DNA of 64,000 nt from an uncultured Bacteroidales bacterium (GTDB lineage: Bacteria > Bacteroidota > Bacteroidia > Bacteroidales > P3): assembly GCA_937884485.1 (NCBI GenBank), contig CALGCG010000071.1, positions 1-64,000 of the forward strand, in the 5' to 3' direction. A program made the translations under genes and the position numbers. Shown one piece after another: positions 16,133 through 24,048 of the stretch. A model generated the notes under the pieces. That model was not told the origin of the DNA and ran no database searches. It was given only the letters and a program-made list of their open reading frames with translations. Numbering within the stretch: position 1 is the first letter of the stretch; each line of letters begins with the position of its first letter.

Positions 16133-16840
16133 TTATTGTTTAACGACGATATTAACAGAGTCTTCAATCGAGACTTTGAGGGTCTCGGAGGTGTACTGAC
16201 CGGGGGTGACGGTGACGGTGCGGAGGGGGGTGTCGAGGGCGTGGAGCTGCCAGAAGTCGGGGCAGGGGGTGAGGTCCACCTCCCGGATGTGGGTGAAGCG
16301 GATGTAGAGCGTGCGTAGGTTGGGGCATGGGGCGAGGTCGATGGCGCGCAGGGGCGAGTAGATGCAGAAGAGGTTTTCCAGGAGGGGGAAAGGTGTAAGG
16401 TCGAGGGTGTCCAAGTGGGTGTGGCTCAGTTGGATGACCTGCATGCTGTGGCAGCTGTCGGCCTCGAAGCGCTCCAGCGGCAGGTTGACGCCGTAGAGGC
16501 GTTGCAGACGGGGCAGGGCGTTGACATTGAGTTCGCTGATGGGGTTGTCGCTGCAGGTGATTTGCACCAGCTGGGGGAAGAGCTCGATGCCGTCGAGGCT
16601 GTGGATGCCCTGGTTGTAGCATTCCAGTTCGGTCGTCGCGCAACCTTCGGGCGTGGCCCGCAGGTATCTGCCGTAGGCCTTGACGGCCAGACCGTTGTCG
16701 ATGAGCCAGTCGCGGAAGGCCTTGTCAGGCACACGCACCGTGCGCTGGCAGTCGCATACCTCCATGCTGGCGGGTCGCGACGTTGCGCAGCTCGCCAGCA
16801 GGAGAATGCTCAAAACGGAGACTGTAGACAGCCGTCTCAT
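16133..16840 (-). CDS. Leucine-rich-repeat lipoprotein
   Basis: 235 residues. Lipoprotein signal MRRLSTVSVLSILLLASC, then an LRR-like ladder of short repeats (IELFPQLVQITCSDNPISELNVNALPRLQRLYGVNLPLERF ... LDTLDLTPFPLLENLFCIYSPLRAIDLAPCPNLRTLYI). The start overlaps the stop of the M56 peptidase gene by 4 bases, so the two are coupled and this is the last gene of the blaI operon. A surface or periplasmic binding role is an inference from the fold only. Confidence 0.75.
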   Translation of the reverse strand: MRRLSTVSVLSILLLASCATSRPASMEVCDCQRTVRVPDKAFRDWLIDNGLAVKAYGRYLRATPEGCATTELECYNQGIHSLDGIELFPQLVQITCSDNPISELNVNALPRLQRLYGVNLPLERFEADSCHSMQVIQLSHTHLDTLDLTPFPLLENLFCIYSPLRAIDLAPCPNLRTLYIRFTHIREVDLTPCPDFWQLHALDTPLRTVTVTPGQYTSETLKVSIEDSVNIVVKQ

Positions 16841-18108
16841 TGCAGCTTGAAATTGATGGGAATGTTGTACTGCACGCGGACGGGCACGCCTCGTTGCATG
16901 CCGGGCTTCCACTTGGGCATGGCATTGATTACCCGGAGTGCCTCGGCGTCGAGTTCCTCGTTGACGCTGCCTAACACTTTTGCATCGCTGACGGTGCCGT
17001 CTTTCTCGATGACAAAGGTGATATACACACGGCCTTCAACCTTGTTGTTCTTGGCCATTACGGGGTACTTGATGTTCTCGGCCAAGTACTTGTAGAGGTC
17101 TTCCACCCCGCCGGGGAATTCGGGTTCCACTTCCACAACATTGAACACCTCGTTGGTGTTGGCATCCAATGGCGCCGATTCGTCGACATTGGTGGCTTCA
17201 AACGGAATCTCCTCCTGCTCAACGGCTTCTCCGTTGGCCGGCTGGCAGCCCGCCATCAGCAGCAGTGCTGCTACGGGCAGTGCCGCCAGTGCTTTCCATG
17301 CGCCGAAGCGCGATTTTGTTTTGTTCATCATAACGATACGTTTTTTGATGTTAATACTAAGGAAATTATTGGTGATATGGCCATATCCGGTTCCTGTAGC
17401 CTGCCGGTAGAGCAGGTGCAGATAGCCCTCGCGGCCGCAGCTCCCGATGGAGGCGGCGTCGGCTTGGAACTCCTGCACGGCCCGCAGCTCGCGCAGCATG
17501 AGCCAGGCAAAGGGGTTGAACCACGCTCCGCAGCACAACAGGCGTGCACAGATGATGTCGGCGGTGTGGTAGCGGTTCACATGGAGCGACTCGTGGGCGA
17601 GGATGCAGCGCAGCTCGGCGTCGCTCAGTCCGCGCGTGCCGACAACTATCTGGTTGAAGAAAGAGTAGGGGGCGGTGTCGTCGTCGAGCAGCACGAGCGA
17701 TGCGTTGCGGGGGATGTTGTAGCCGTCGGTGGCCCGATAGACGGTGTGTTTGCGCCAGAGCCTGAGGATGGTGACAGACTGTGCCCCGATTTGGAACAAC
17801 AGGTATCCGAGGCACAGCGCCACGCCGATGAGGTGGATGTCCGCAAGGTCGATGGTTCGCATGGACGCATAGGCCGAAATGGTGATTTCGTCCAGCGTCG
17901 CCATGTAGCCTTCGGTGGGGAGCACCGTTTGCGCTGCCGTTGCGAGGCTCGAGGGCAGAGTGAACCAGGGGAATATGAGGCTGAACCATAGTGTTATCAG
18001 CAGGTACCACTGGTTCAGCTTCAGCCAGCGGTCGCGCCGTAGCGTCAGGCAGTAGAGGCCGTAGAACAGCCCTGCCGCAAGGGTTGAAAGAACAAGGAAT
18101 CTAATCAT
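16837..18108 (-). CDS. BlaR1/MecR1-like M56 membrane peptidase with TonB_C domain
   Basis: 423 residues in the inner membrane. The N half has about four membrane segments and the zinc-peptidase motif HESLHVNRYH with the downstream Glu region (LRAVQEFQADAAS), as in BlaR1. The usual penicillin-binding sensor domain is absent; instead, after a membrane segment with a lipobox-like VAALLLMAGC, a TonB C-terminal domain (residues about 325-423, FPGGVEDLYKYLAENIKYPVMAK ... KWKPGMQRGVPVRVQYNIPINF) faces the periplasm. The BlaI-type repressor gene is directly upstream. This fusion is common in Bacteroidota; its signal is not known. Confidence 0.88.
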   Translation of the reverse strand: MIRFLVLSTLAAGLFYGLYCLTLRRDRWLKLNQWYLLITLWFSLIFPWFTLPSSLATAAQTVLPTEGYMATLDEITISAYASMRTIDLADIHLIGVALCLGYLLFQIGAQSVTILRLWRKHTVYRATDGYNIPRNASLVLLDDDTAPYSFFNQIVVGTRGLSDAELRCILAHESLHVNRYHTADIICARLLCCGAWFNPFAWLMLRELRAVQEFQADAASIGSCGREGYLHLLYRQATGTGYGHITNNFLSINIKKRIVMMNKTKSRFGAWKALAALPVAALLLMAGCQPANGEAVEQEEIPFEATNVDESAPLDANTNEVFNVVEVEPEFPGGVEDLYKYLAENIKYPVMAKNNKVEGRVYITFVIEKDGTVSDAKVLGSVNEELDAEALRVINAMPKWKPGMQRGVPVRVQYNIPINFKLQ

Positions 18109-18130
18109 ATAGGGCTTTGGTTGTCGTTAA

Positions 18131-18499
18131 TTAACATTGTTTTTTGTTGTTTTCGAGTTCTTTTGTCAAGGATTCAAGGTCCTCGAGTGTGACCTCGTTC
18201 TTGTCTACCAGAAAGCTCACCAGCGCCCTCGCTGACGAGCCGAAGTAGCGTTTCGCGAAGCCGCTGAGCTGCTGCTCCATGTACTCCTCGCGGCTGACGA
18301 GGGGGTAGTAGCGGTTGGAGCGGTTGAAGGTTTCGTGGCCGACGAAGCCTTTCTGTTCCAGCGTGCGCACCACGGTGAGCACTGTGTTGTAGGCCGCGTC
18401 GCTCTCCACGGCGGCCACGATGTCGCTGGCGAAGCCTTGGCCCACTTTCCATACGGCCTGCATCACTTGTTCTTCGGCCTTGGTGAGTTCTTTGTTCAT
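18131..18499 (-). CDS. BlaI/MecI-family repressor
   Basis: 122 residues with the family's winged helix (LTKAEEQVMQAVWKVGQGFASDIVAA ... AYNTVLTVVRTLEQKGFVGHE) and the C-terminal dimerisation helices (YMEQQLSGFAKRYFG ... LVSFLVDKNE). In BlaI the regulator is cleaved when the M56 partner is activated, freeing the operon. The M56 gene follows after 22 bases. I could not find a clear TACAnnTGTA operator in the upstream 100 bases. Confidence 0.92.
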   Translation of the reverse strand: MNKELTKAEEQVMQAVWKVGQGFASDIVAAVESDAAYNTVLTVVRTLEQKGFVGHETFNRSNRYYPLVSREEYMEQQLSGFAKRYFGSSARALVSFLVDKNEVTLEDLESLTKELENNKKQC

Positions 18500-18602
18500 G
18501 TCGGTTGTTTTAGTTTAGTAATTATAAATCTAGTTAAGAAACGGGTGAAATAATTTATTATTGTGTGGATGATAAAATTTTTTTTTCGAAGTTGTCTGAA
18601 AC

Positions 18603-18646
18603 AAAAAAAGCAGGGACATAAGATGTTGATTCTTATGCCCCTGCTT
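18603..18646 (-). terminator. Rho-independent terminator after rfbB
   Basis: Stem AAGCAGGG(A/G)CATAAGA (18608-18623) with its complement ending at 18646 and, on the minus strand, a run of seven T. It ends the rfbB transcript and shields the blaI operon. Confidence 0.85.
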
Positions 18647-18650
18647 GATT

Positions 18651-18680
18651 TTTTCGCAGGCTGGCAGCCTGCGCTCCATT
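18651..18680. repeat. REP-like palindrome
   Basis: CGCAGGCTGGCAGCCTGCG (18655-18673) with the tag CTCCATT (TGGAG on the other strand). It lies between the rfbB stop and its terminator. Confidence 0.8.
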
Positions 18681-18688
18681 ATCATAGG

Positions 18689-19819
18689 TTAGCGGTTGGC
18701 GTACATGTCTTCGTAGTACTTCATGTAGTCGCCGCTGGTGACGTTGTCCATCCACTCCTGGTTGTCGAGGTACCAGCGGACGGTCTTCTCGATGCCCTCC
18801 TCGAACTGCAGGCTGGGTTCCCAGCCGAGCTCGCGCTGGAGCTTGGAGGAGTCGATGGCGTAGCGCAGGTCGTGGCCGGCGCGGTCGGTGACGTAGGTGA
18901 TGAGGTCCATGTCCTGGCCCTCGGGACGGCCGAGGAGACGGTCGACGGTGTTGATGAGCACCTTGATGATGTCGATGTTTTTCCACTCGTTGAAGCCGCC
19001 GATGTTGTAGGTCTCGGCCACCTTGCCTTTGTGGAAGATGAGGTCGATGGCACGGGCGTGGTCCTCGACGTAGAGCCAGTCGCGCACGTTCTCGCCCTTG
19101 CCGTAGACGGGCAGGGGTTTGCGGTGGCGTATATTATTAATGAATAGGGGGATAAGCTTCTCGGGGAACTGGTAGGGGCCGTAGTTGTTGGAGCAGTTGG
19201 TGACGATGGTGGGCAGGCCGTAGGTGTCGTGGAAGGCGCGGACGAAGTGGTCGCTGCTGGCCTTGGCGGCGCTGTAGGGGCTGTGGGGCTGGTACTTGAG
19301 GTCCTCGGTGAAGAACTGTTCTCCGTAGGCCAGATGGTGTTTGCCGCTGGAGGCCTTGGTGGTGAAGGGCGGCTTGATGCCCTCGGGGTGGGTCATCTGC
19401 AGGGCGCCGTAGACCTCGTCGGTGGAGATGTGGTAGAAGCGCTTGCCCTCGAACTTCTCGGGCAGGGTCTCCCAGTAGCACTTGGCGGCCTGCAGCAGGC
19501 TGAGGGTGCCCATGACGTTGGTCTGCGCGAAGGTGAAGGGGTCCTTGATACTGCGGTCCACATGGCTCTCGGCGGCGAGGTGGATGATGCCGTCGATGTG
19601 TTCGTCCTGCATCAGTTTGTAGACACCGTCGAAGTCGCAGATGTCCATCTTGACGAACTTGTAGTTGGGCTTGCCCTCGATGTCCTTGAGGTTGGCCAGG
19701 TTGCCGGCGTAGGTCAGTTTGTCGAGGTTGATGATTTTATACTCGGGGTACTTGTTGACAAAGAGCCGTACCACATGGCTTCCGATGAATCCGGCTCCGC
19801 CGGTGATGATGATGTTCAT
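18689..19819 (-). CDS. rfbB: dTDP-glucose 4,6-dehydratase
   Basis: Extended SDR enzyme, second step of dTDP-rhamnose and related sugars. 376 residues: NAD site GGAGFIGSHV, HLAAESHVDRSI, the active-site TDEVYG and the YSAAKASSDH (YxxxK) motif, then TNCSNNYGPYQFPEKLIPL. It is slightly longer than usual because of an insert, KASSGKHHLAYGEQFFTEDLKY region, before YSAAK; I have seen longer loops here in Bacteroidota forms. The other rfb genes (A, C, D) are not adjacent. Confidence 0.96.
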   Translation of the reverse strand: MNIIITGGAGFIGSHVVRLFVNKYPEYKIINLDKLTYAGNLANLKDIEGKPNYKFVKMDICDFDGVYKLMQDEHIDGIIHLAAESHVDRSIKDPFTFAQTNVMGTLSLLQAAKCYWETLPEKFEGKRFYHISTDEVYGALQMTHPEGIKPPFTTKASSGKHHLAYGEQFFTEDLKYQPHSPYSAAKASSDHFVRAFHDTYGLPTIVTNCSNNYGPYQFPEKLIPLFINNIRHRKPLPVYGKGENVRDWLYVEDHARAIDLIFHKGKVAETYNIGGFNEWKNIDIIKVLINTVDRLLGRPEGQDMDLITYVTDRAGHDLRYAIDSSKLQRELGWEPSLQFEEGIEKTVRWYLDNQEWMDNVTSGDYMKYYEDMYANR

Positions 19820-19940
19820 GTTGCGTGAATATTTGATTTCGGGGCTTTTTTTCTTCTTATAACAACGATAGGAAAGGTGTTTTATTGTACATTGTAAAAA
19901 AAATATTCGGTCTTAGGGTAAATTATTGATGAAATTGTTG

Positions 19941-19948
19941 TATCTTTG
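19941..19948 (+). promoter_or_regulatory. Promoter -7 element
   Basis: TATCTTTG, 33 bases before the ATG of the small lipoprotein gene. The -33 part is not clear. Confidence 0.65.
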
Positions 19949-19981
19949 CAGCCGGAAAATAATCACAAAAATACAGATACT

Positions 19982-20380
19982 ATGAAACGAATCCTTATGA
20001 TTTTGACGGCTGCGACAGCCATGCTCTTCTCTTCGTGCGACTGGGATGAAGAGGTTTACTACCTTGAAAACGGCATGTGGGAGATGACCAACGCCCCGTC
20101 CACCTACGAGCCCACCACGATGGCTTTCAGTGGACGCCAGGTGTCCATCATGAATGCCGGCAGTCATGTATATCCTTTGGAAGAAGGCGTGTGGAGATAT
20201 TATATCCGCGAGGAGGATGAGGAACTCTACATGTGGCGCTACGTGACGGACTCCGACGGACACGAGGTGCGCGACAGTCACACGTTCGAGTTCGACATGT
20301 CCGACGACAGCCGCACGATGCAGCTGGTCTACGACCCGCTGATAGGTTCCACGCGGGTCTACGAGTTCCGCCGCATCTGA
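19982..20380 (+). CDS. Small lipoprotein, function unknown
   Basis: 132 residues. Signal peptide MKRILMILTAATAMLFSSC, then an acidic, Trp/Tyr-rich domain with repeated strand-like stretches (MWEMTNAPSTYEPTTMAFSGRQVSIMNAG, GVWRYYIREEDEELYMWRYVTDSDG, HTFEFDMSDDSRTMQLVYDPLIGSTRVYEFRRI) that look like a lipocalin-like beta sheet. I do not recognise the family with certainty. The start is fixed by the signal peptide and by the promoter just upstream; a hairpin follows the stop. Confidence 0.6.
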   Translation: MKRILMILTAATAMLFSSCDWDEEVYYLENGMWEMTNAPSTYEPTTMAFSGRQVSIMNAGSHVYPLEEGVWRYYIREEDEELYMWRYVTDSDGHEVRDSHTFEFDMSDDSRTMQLVYDPLIGSTRVYEFRRI

Positions 20381-20400
20381 GGAGTGAAAAGAAAGTAATA

Positions 20401-20430
20401 AACCCCGGAAGCTGTCGCTCTTCCGGGGTT
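20401..20430. terminator. Hairpin between convergent genes
   Basis: Perfect 10-bp arms AACCCCGGAA and TTCCGGGGTT around a 10-base loop. The T-run is weak on both strands, but the place, between two facing stops, suits a two-way terminator. Confidence 0.7.
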
Positions 20431-20460
20431 TGTTGTATTGTATTTCTTGTGGCGGAGGGC

Positions 20461-21162
20461 TTATTTCAGCTCCATGCCGCTGTTCCAGGCCTTGCCCACG
20501 CTGTCGGCGATGGTGAAGTAGTTGAGGCTCGAGCCGTCCCAGACGAGGGGGTTCAGTTTCTTGATGTCGATCTTGCCGTCGGTGAGGATGGCGGGGTCGG
20601 CCACGGCGTTGACGATTTCGCCCACGACGAAGGCACCGTCGTTCTCACGCTCGATGAGCTCCACCACCTTGCACTCCATGGCGAGGGGGTACTCGTCGAT
20701 GATGGGGGCGTTGACGTTCTGGCTCTTGGTGCAGTGGAAGCCCACGTGAGCCACCTTGTCCTTCACGTCGCGGCCGCTAACGATGCCAAAGTAGTCGCTC
20801 TCGGCCACCGTGCGGGCGTCGGCGTAGCTGAGGGTGAAGGCCTTGTTGAGGCGGATGTTCTCGGTGGTCTTGTGGCTGCTGAGTTGGAAGCAGACCTGGT
20901 TGCCCTCGTACTGGCCACCCCAGGCGGCCATCATCACGTCGGGGTTGCCCTCGGCGTCGTAGGTGGCAATCATCAGCGCCGGCTGCGGCGTTACGTACAG
21001 TTTGGCGCCCATGTTGACGCGCTCGTTCACATTCTTGAATTCCATAGTGGTGATGTTGTTTTCAGTTTGTTCTTCGTTGGTGCTGTTCTCCTGTTTGGTG
21101 CCGCAGGCGGCGAAGAGCACGACCGCCGCAGCCAGGGTGAATAAGGTTTGTCTCATTGTCAT
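20461..21162 (-). CDS. Exported flavin-reductase-like lipoprotein
   Basis: About 233 residues. The N terminus (MTMRQTLFTLAAAVVLFAAC) is a lipoprotein signal, followed by a short acidic linker and a flavin reductase-like split barrel: GAKLYVTPQPALMIATYDAEGNPDVMMAAWGGQYEGN, FTLSYADARTVAESDYFGIVSGRDVKDKVAH, ALECKVVELIE-like MECKVVELIERENDGAFVVGEIV. Members of this fold bind FMN and are usually cytosolic; the lipobox makes this one envelope-bound. A second possible start lies two codons in. The frame remains open far upstream but crosses the promoter and another gene. Confidence 0.82.
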   Translation of the reverse strand: MTMRQTLFTLAAAVVLFAACGTKQENSTNEEQTENNITTMEFKNVNERVNMGAKLYVTPQPALMIATYDAEGNPDVMMAAWGGQYEGNQVCFQLSSHKTTENIRLNKAFTLSYADARTVAESDYFGIVSGRDVKDKVAHVGFHCTKSQNVNAPIIDEYPLAMECKVVELIERENDGAFVVGEIVNAVADPAILTDGKIDIKKLNPLVWDGSSLNYFTIADSVGKAWNSGMELK

Positions 21163-21183
21163 TTTTGTTTGAAAAAAACGCTG

Positions 21184-21191
21184 CAAAAGTA
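21184..21191 (-). promoter_or_regulatory. Promoter -7 element of the flavin-reductase-like gene
   Basis: TACTTTTG on the minus strand, about 22 bases before the start. Confidence 0.65.
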
Positions 21192-21243
21192 CAACTTTTC
21201 CTTCACGTGGCAAAAAATATTTTGCTGAATGAGAAAAATGTTG

Positions 21244-21251
21244 TATTTTTG
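21244..21251 (+). promoter_or_regulatory. Promoter -7 element of the lipoprotein gene at 21283
   Basis: TATTTTTG, 31 bases before the ATG; divergent from the promoter at 21184-21191. Confidence 0.65.
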
Positions 21252-21282
21252 CACTTTCAAATGTATAAATAAAAATGTCATT

Positions 21283-21735
21283 ATGAAAAGGAAAATGGAA
21301 AGACTGCTGTGTGTGCCGCTGCTGGCATTGGCGCTGATGGTTGCGTCGTGCAGCGAATATGAAGGTCCCGACCTGATGAGCGAGACTCCCTCCTCGCTGG
21401 TCAATACGGCTTGGGCCTCTATTTCGACAGACAGCATCATGGTGGACACCGCTGGCACGGGCAATCCCGTTAAGGTGGACTATTTGAGCGAGAGTTTCGT
21501 GGTGTTCAAGACGGGGGAGATAGGCGCCACCCGAGAGCATGTCTATTCCAATGACCTGCAGCGTGATATGGATACCATAGTACCCTTTACGTATAAATAC
21601 CAGAATCCCGACGGGGTGATATCCATCGAGGTGGAGGGAAGTGGATTCGAAGGCAATACCAAGGATTTCCCCTTCCGCGTCAATGGGAAAAAACTCATAC
21701 TGGAGGGTGTCGAATACCAGCGCTGGGTGGAATAA
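21283..21735 (+). CDS. Small lipoprotein, function unknown
   Basis: 150 residues with signal MKRKMERLLCVPLLALALMVASC and a beta-rich domain (SLVNTAWASISTDS, YLSESFVVFKTGEIGATREHV, VPFTYKYQNPDGVISIEVEGSGFEG, KKLILEGVEYQRW). The pattern resembles small lipocalin-like domains of Bacteroidales lipoproteins. It has its own promoter and terminator, so it is a single-gene unit. Function unknown. Confidence 0.6.
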   Translation: MKRKMERLLCVPLLALALMVASCSEYEGPDLMSETPSSLVNTAWASISTDSIMVDTAGTGNPVKVDYLSESFVVFKTGEIGATREHVYSNDLQRDMDTIVPFTYKYQNPDGVISIEVEGSGFEGNTKDFPFRVNGKKLILEGVEYQRWVE

Positions 21736-21753
21736 TTCAGCGCAGCGAGAGAT

Positions 21754-21790
21754 AAGCCCCGTATGGACTGCCATACGGGGCTTCTTTTTT
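21754..21790 (+). terminator. Rho-independent terminator
   Basis: Perfect 13-bp stem AAGCCCCGTATGG / CCATACGGGGCTT with a 4-base loop, then CTTTTTT. Confidence 0.9.
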
Positions 21791-21830
21791 ATTCGATAGT
21801 GTGTGGTGGCGTTTTCGCGGCAATTTTTTT

Positions 21831-21881
21831 CGCGGGCTGGCAGCCTGCGTACCATGGTGCCGGCGGGACGCCGGCGGTCCA
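21831..21881. repeat. Double REP-like palindrome next to htpG
   Basis: CGCGGGCTGGCAGCCTGCG (21831-21849) and GCCGGCGGGACGCCGGC (21859-21875) in tandem, with TACCATGG and GGTCCA tags. The second ends just before the htpG stop codon. Confidence 0.82.
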
Positions 21882-23777
21882 TTAGATCATCTGCACCGAG
21901 CGCTGGAGGAACTTGCTGAGGGCTTCGCCTTTGAGTAGGCCGTTGGCCAGGAGGGCCAGGTCGGTGAGCTGGTGGACAAGCTCTTTCTGCTTCTCCGTGT
22001 CGGTCTCGTTCAGCACGCGGCTGATGAGGGGGTGGTTGATGTTGACGACGAGGTTGTAGCTCTCCGGCAGCTCGCCGTAGAAGCCCATGCCGCCGCCGGA
22101 GGTCTGCGCCATCTCGCGGTAGCGGCGCATGAACTCGCTCTGCGTCACCTGCATCGGCGCGTCGCTCTCCTCGAGGCTCTCCAGCTGCACGGTGAACTTC
22201 TGCTTGTCCACCTCGCCCTCGATGATGGGCTGCAGCTTCTCTTTCTCTTCCTTGCTGAGCTTCTCGGGGATGGCGTCGTCGTGGGGGATGAGCTTTTCGA
22301 CGGTGTCGCTGTCCACGCGGACGAAGCGGCTCTTCTCCAGTTTCTGTTCGAGCAAATTGATGAAGTGGCTCTCCAGCGGGCTGTCCATGAGCAGCACGTC
22401 GTAGCCTTTGGCCTTGGCTTTCTCGATGTAGGCGTGCTCCTCCTCGGCGTCGCTGGCGTAGAGGTAGCAGACGGTCTTGTCCTTGTCGGTCTGCAGGGCT
22501 TTGATTTTCTCGCGGTAGGAATCCAAGGTGTAATACGTGCCGTCCACACCCTTGAGCAGGTAGAACTTCATGGCGCGCTCGCAGAACTTCTCGTCCGTCA
22601 GCATGCCGTACTGGACGAAGATCTTGATGTCGTCCCACTTCTCCTCGAGGGCGCTCTTCTCTTCACCCTCTTTCTTCTTGCTCATCTCTTCCAGCTTGTC
22701 GGCCACCTTCTTGCTGATGTGCTGCGATATCTTCTTCACGTTGCCGTCGCTCTGCAGGTAGCTGCGGCTGACGTTCAGCGGGATGTCGGGCGAGTCGAGC
22801 ACGCCGTGCAGCAGCATCAGGTAGTCGGGCACCACGCCCTCCACCTGGTCGGTGACGAAGACCTGGTTGCAGTAGAGCTGTATCTTGTTGCGGTTGGGGT
22901 CGATGGTCTTGCGCACCTTGGGGAAGTAGAGGATGCCGGTGAGGTTGAAGGGGTAGTCCACGTTGAGGTGTATCTGGAACAGCGGCTCCTCGAAGTTCAT
23001 CGGGAACAGCTCGTGGTAGAATTTCTTGTAGTCTTCGTCGGTAAGCGACGAGGGCGATTTCTTCCACGCCGGGTCGGGGTCGTTGATGATGCGGGGCTGC
23101 TTCTTTTCTACTCTCTTCGGTTTTCCATCCTTGTCGCACTCCGTCTCGCTGTCCACCCACACGGTCTCCTCGCCGAAACGGATGGCCACGGGCATGAAGC
23201 GGCAGTATTTCTTGAGCAGCTGCAGCACGGTACTCTCTTCGAGGAACTCCTTGCAGTCGTCGGCTATGTGCAGCACGATGTCGGTGCCGCGGTCGGTGTG
23301 CTTCTTGTCCTCCTCCATGGTGAACTCCGGATTGCCCTCGCAGCTCCAGTGCTGGGCCGGCTCGTCCTTCCAGCTCTTGGTGAAAATCTCCACCTTGTCG
23401 CTGACCATGAAGGCGCTGTAGAAGCCGAGGCCGAAGTGGCCGATGAGCGGCTCGTGGCTGTCCTTGTACTTCTCCATGAAGTCGGTGACGCCGCTGAAGG
23501 CTATCTGGTTGATATATTTCTCCACCTCGTCGGCCGTCATGCCGATGCCGCGGTCGCTGACGGTGAGGGTCTTCTTCTTGGGGTCGAGTTTCACGTCGAT
23601 GGTGAGGTCGCCCAGTTCGCCCTTGAACTCGCCGCGGGTGCTCAGCGTTTTCAGCTTCTGCGTGGCGTCGACGGCGTTGCTGATGAGCTCGCGCAGGAAA
23701 ATCTCGTGGTCCGAATAGAGGAACTTCTTGATGACCGGAAAGATGTTCTCGGTCTGTACGTTCAATTTGCCTTCCAT
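21882..23777 (-). CDS. htpG: Hsp90 chaperone HtpG
   Basis: Cytosolic ATP-dependent chaperone, 631 residues. The GHKL ATPase is clear at the N terminus: FLRELISNAVDATQKLK, LTVSDRGIGMTADEVEKYINQIAFSG, GHFGLGFYSAFMV; the middle domain (LYCNQVFVTDQVEGVVPDYLMLLHGVLDSPDIPLNVSRSYLQ) and the C-terminal dimer domain follow. Monocistronic here. No promoter matching TAnnTTTG is evident; other control, for example heat-shock, cannot be judged. Confidence 0.98.
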   Translation of the reverse strand: MEGKLNVQTENIFPVIKKFLYSDHEIFLRELISNAVDATQKLKTLSTRGEFKGELGDLTIDVKLDPKKKTLTVSDRGIGMTADEVEKYINQIAFSGVTDFMEKYKDSHEPLIGHFGLGFYSAFMVSDKVEIFTKSWKDEPAQHWSCEGNPEFTMEEDKKHTDRGTDIVLHIADDCKEFLEESTVLQLLKKYCRFMPVAIRFGEETVWVDSETECDKDGKPKRVEKKQPRIINDPDPAWKKSPSSLTDEDYKKFYHELFPMNFEEPLFQIHLNVDYPFNLTGILYFPKVRKTIDPNRNKIQLYCNQVFVTDQVEGVVPDYLMLLHGVLDSPDIPLNVSRSYLQSDGNVKKISQHISKKVADKLEEMSKKKEGEEKSALEEKWDDIKIFVQYGMLTDEKFCERAMKFYLLKGVDGTYYTLDSYREKIKALQTDKDKTVCYLYASDAEEEHAYIEKAKAKGYDVLLMDSPLESHFINLLEQKLEKSRFVRVDSDTVEKLIPHDDAIPEKLSKEEKEKLQPIIEGEVDKQKFTVQLESLEESDAPMQVTQSEFMRRYREMAQTSGGGMGFYGELPESYNLVVNINHPLISRVLNETDTEKQKELVHQLTDLALLANGLLKGEALSKFLQRSVQMI

Positions 23778-23844
23778 ATCTCTGTTTTTTTATTTTATTC
23801 CTATTAAAACAATAGTGCATTAACAACTCATGTGCCACTGGGAG

Positions 23845-23867
23845 CGGACTGCCATTTTGTCAGTCCG
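23845..23867. repeat. Palindrome CGGACTG...CAGTCCG
   Basis: Seven-base arms around CCATTTTGT. Weaker relative of the palindrome at 23979-24011; the two flank the repeat at 23883. Confidence 0.65.
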
Positions 23868-23882
23868 AAGGCCCTGCAATCA

Positions 23883-23950
23883 TCCTATCATCTCCCACCG
23901 TGGTGGGAGTTGGTAGGGAGTTGGTAGGGAGAAGGTAGGGAGACAGTAGG
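23883..23950. repeat. 11-bp phased repeat element (copy D)
   Basis: Head CTCCCACCGTGGTGGGAG, then GGGAGTTGGTA twice, GGGAGAAGGTA and GGGAGACAGTA, each 11 bp. The left flank (CCTATCATCTCCCACC) is shared with the copy at 40790. Confidence 0.88.
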
Positions 23951-23978
23951 TTGAAAATCATTGAGAAGTGCGAAAAAT

Positions 23979-24011
23979 GGGGGCGGACTGCCATTTTGGC
24001 AGTCCGCCCCC
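23979..24011 (-). terminator. Perfect 14-bp inverted repeat, possible terminator
   Basis: GGGGGCGGACTGCC / GGCAGTCCGCCCCC with loop ATTTT. On the minus strand it follows the stop of the membrane-protein gene and is trailed by CCATTTTTCG, so it could act as its terminator; the shared GGACTGCCATTTT core with 23845 also suggests a mobile palindrome. Confidence 0.6.
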
Positions 24012-24048
24012 TGTGGTGGTATCGATAAACGGTAAGTTCCGTGTGGCG

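Noticed and set aside
20461..22638. A 725-codon form of the flavin-reductase-like protein
   Set aside because: The extension crosses a promoter, another gene, a terminator and part of htpG.
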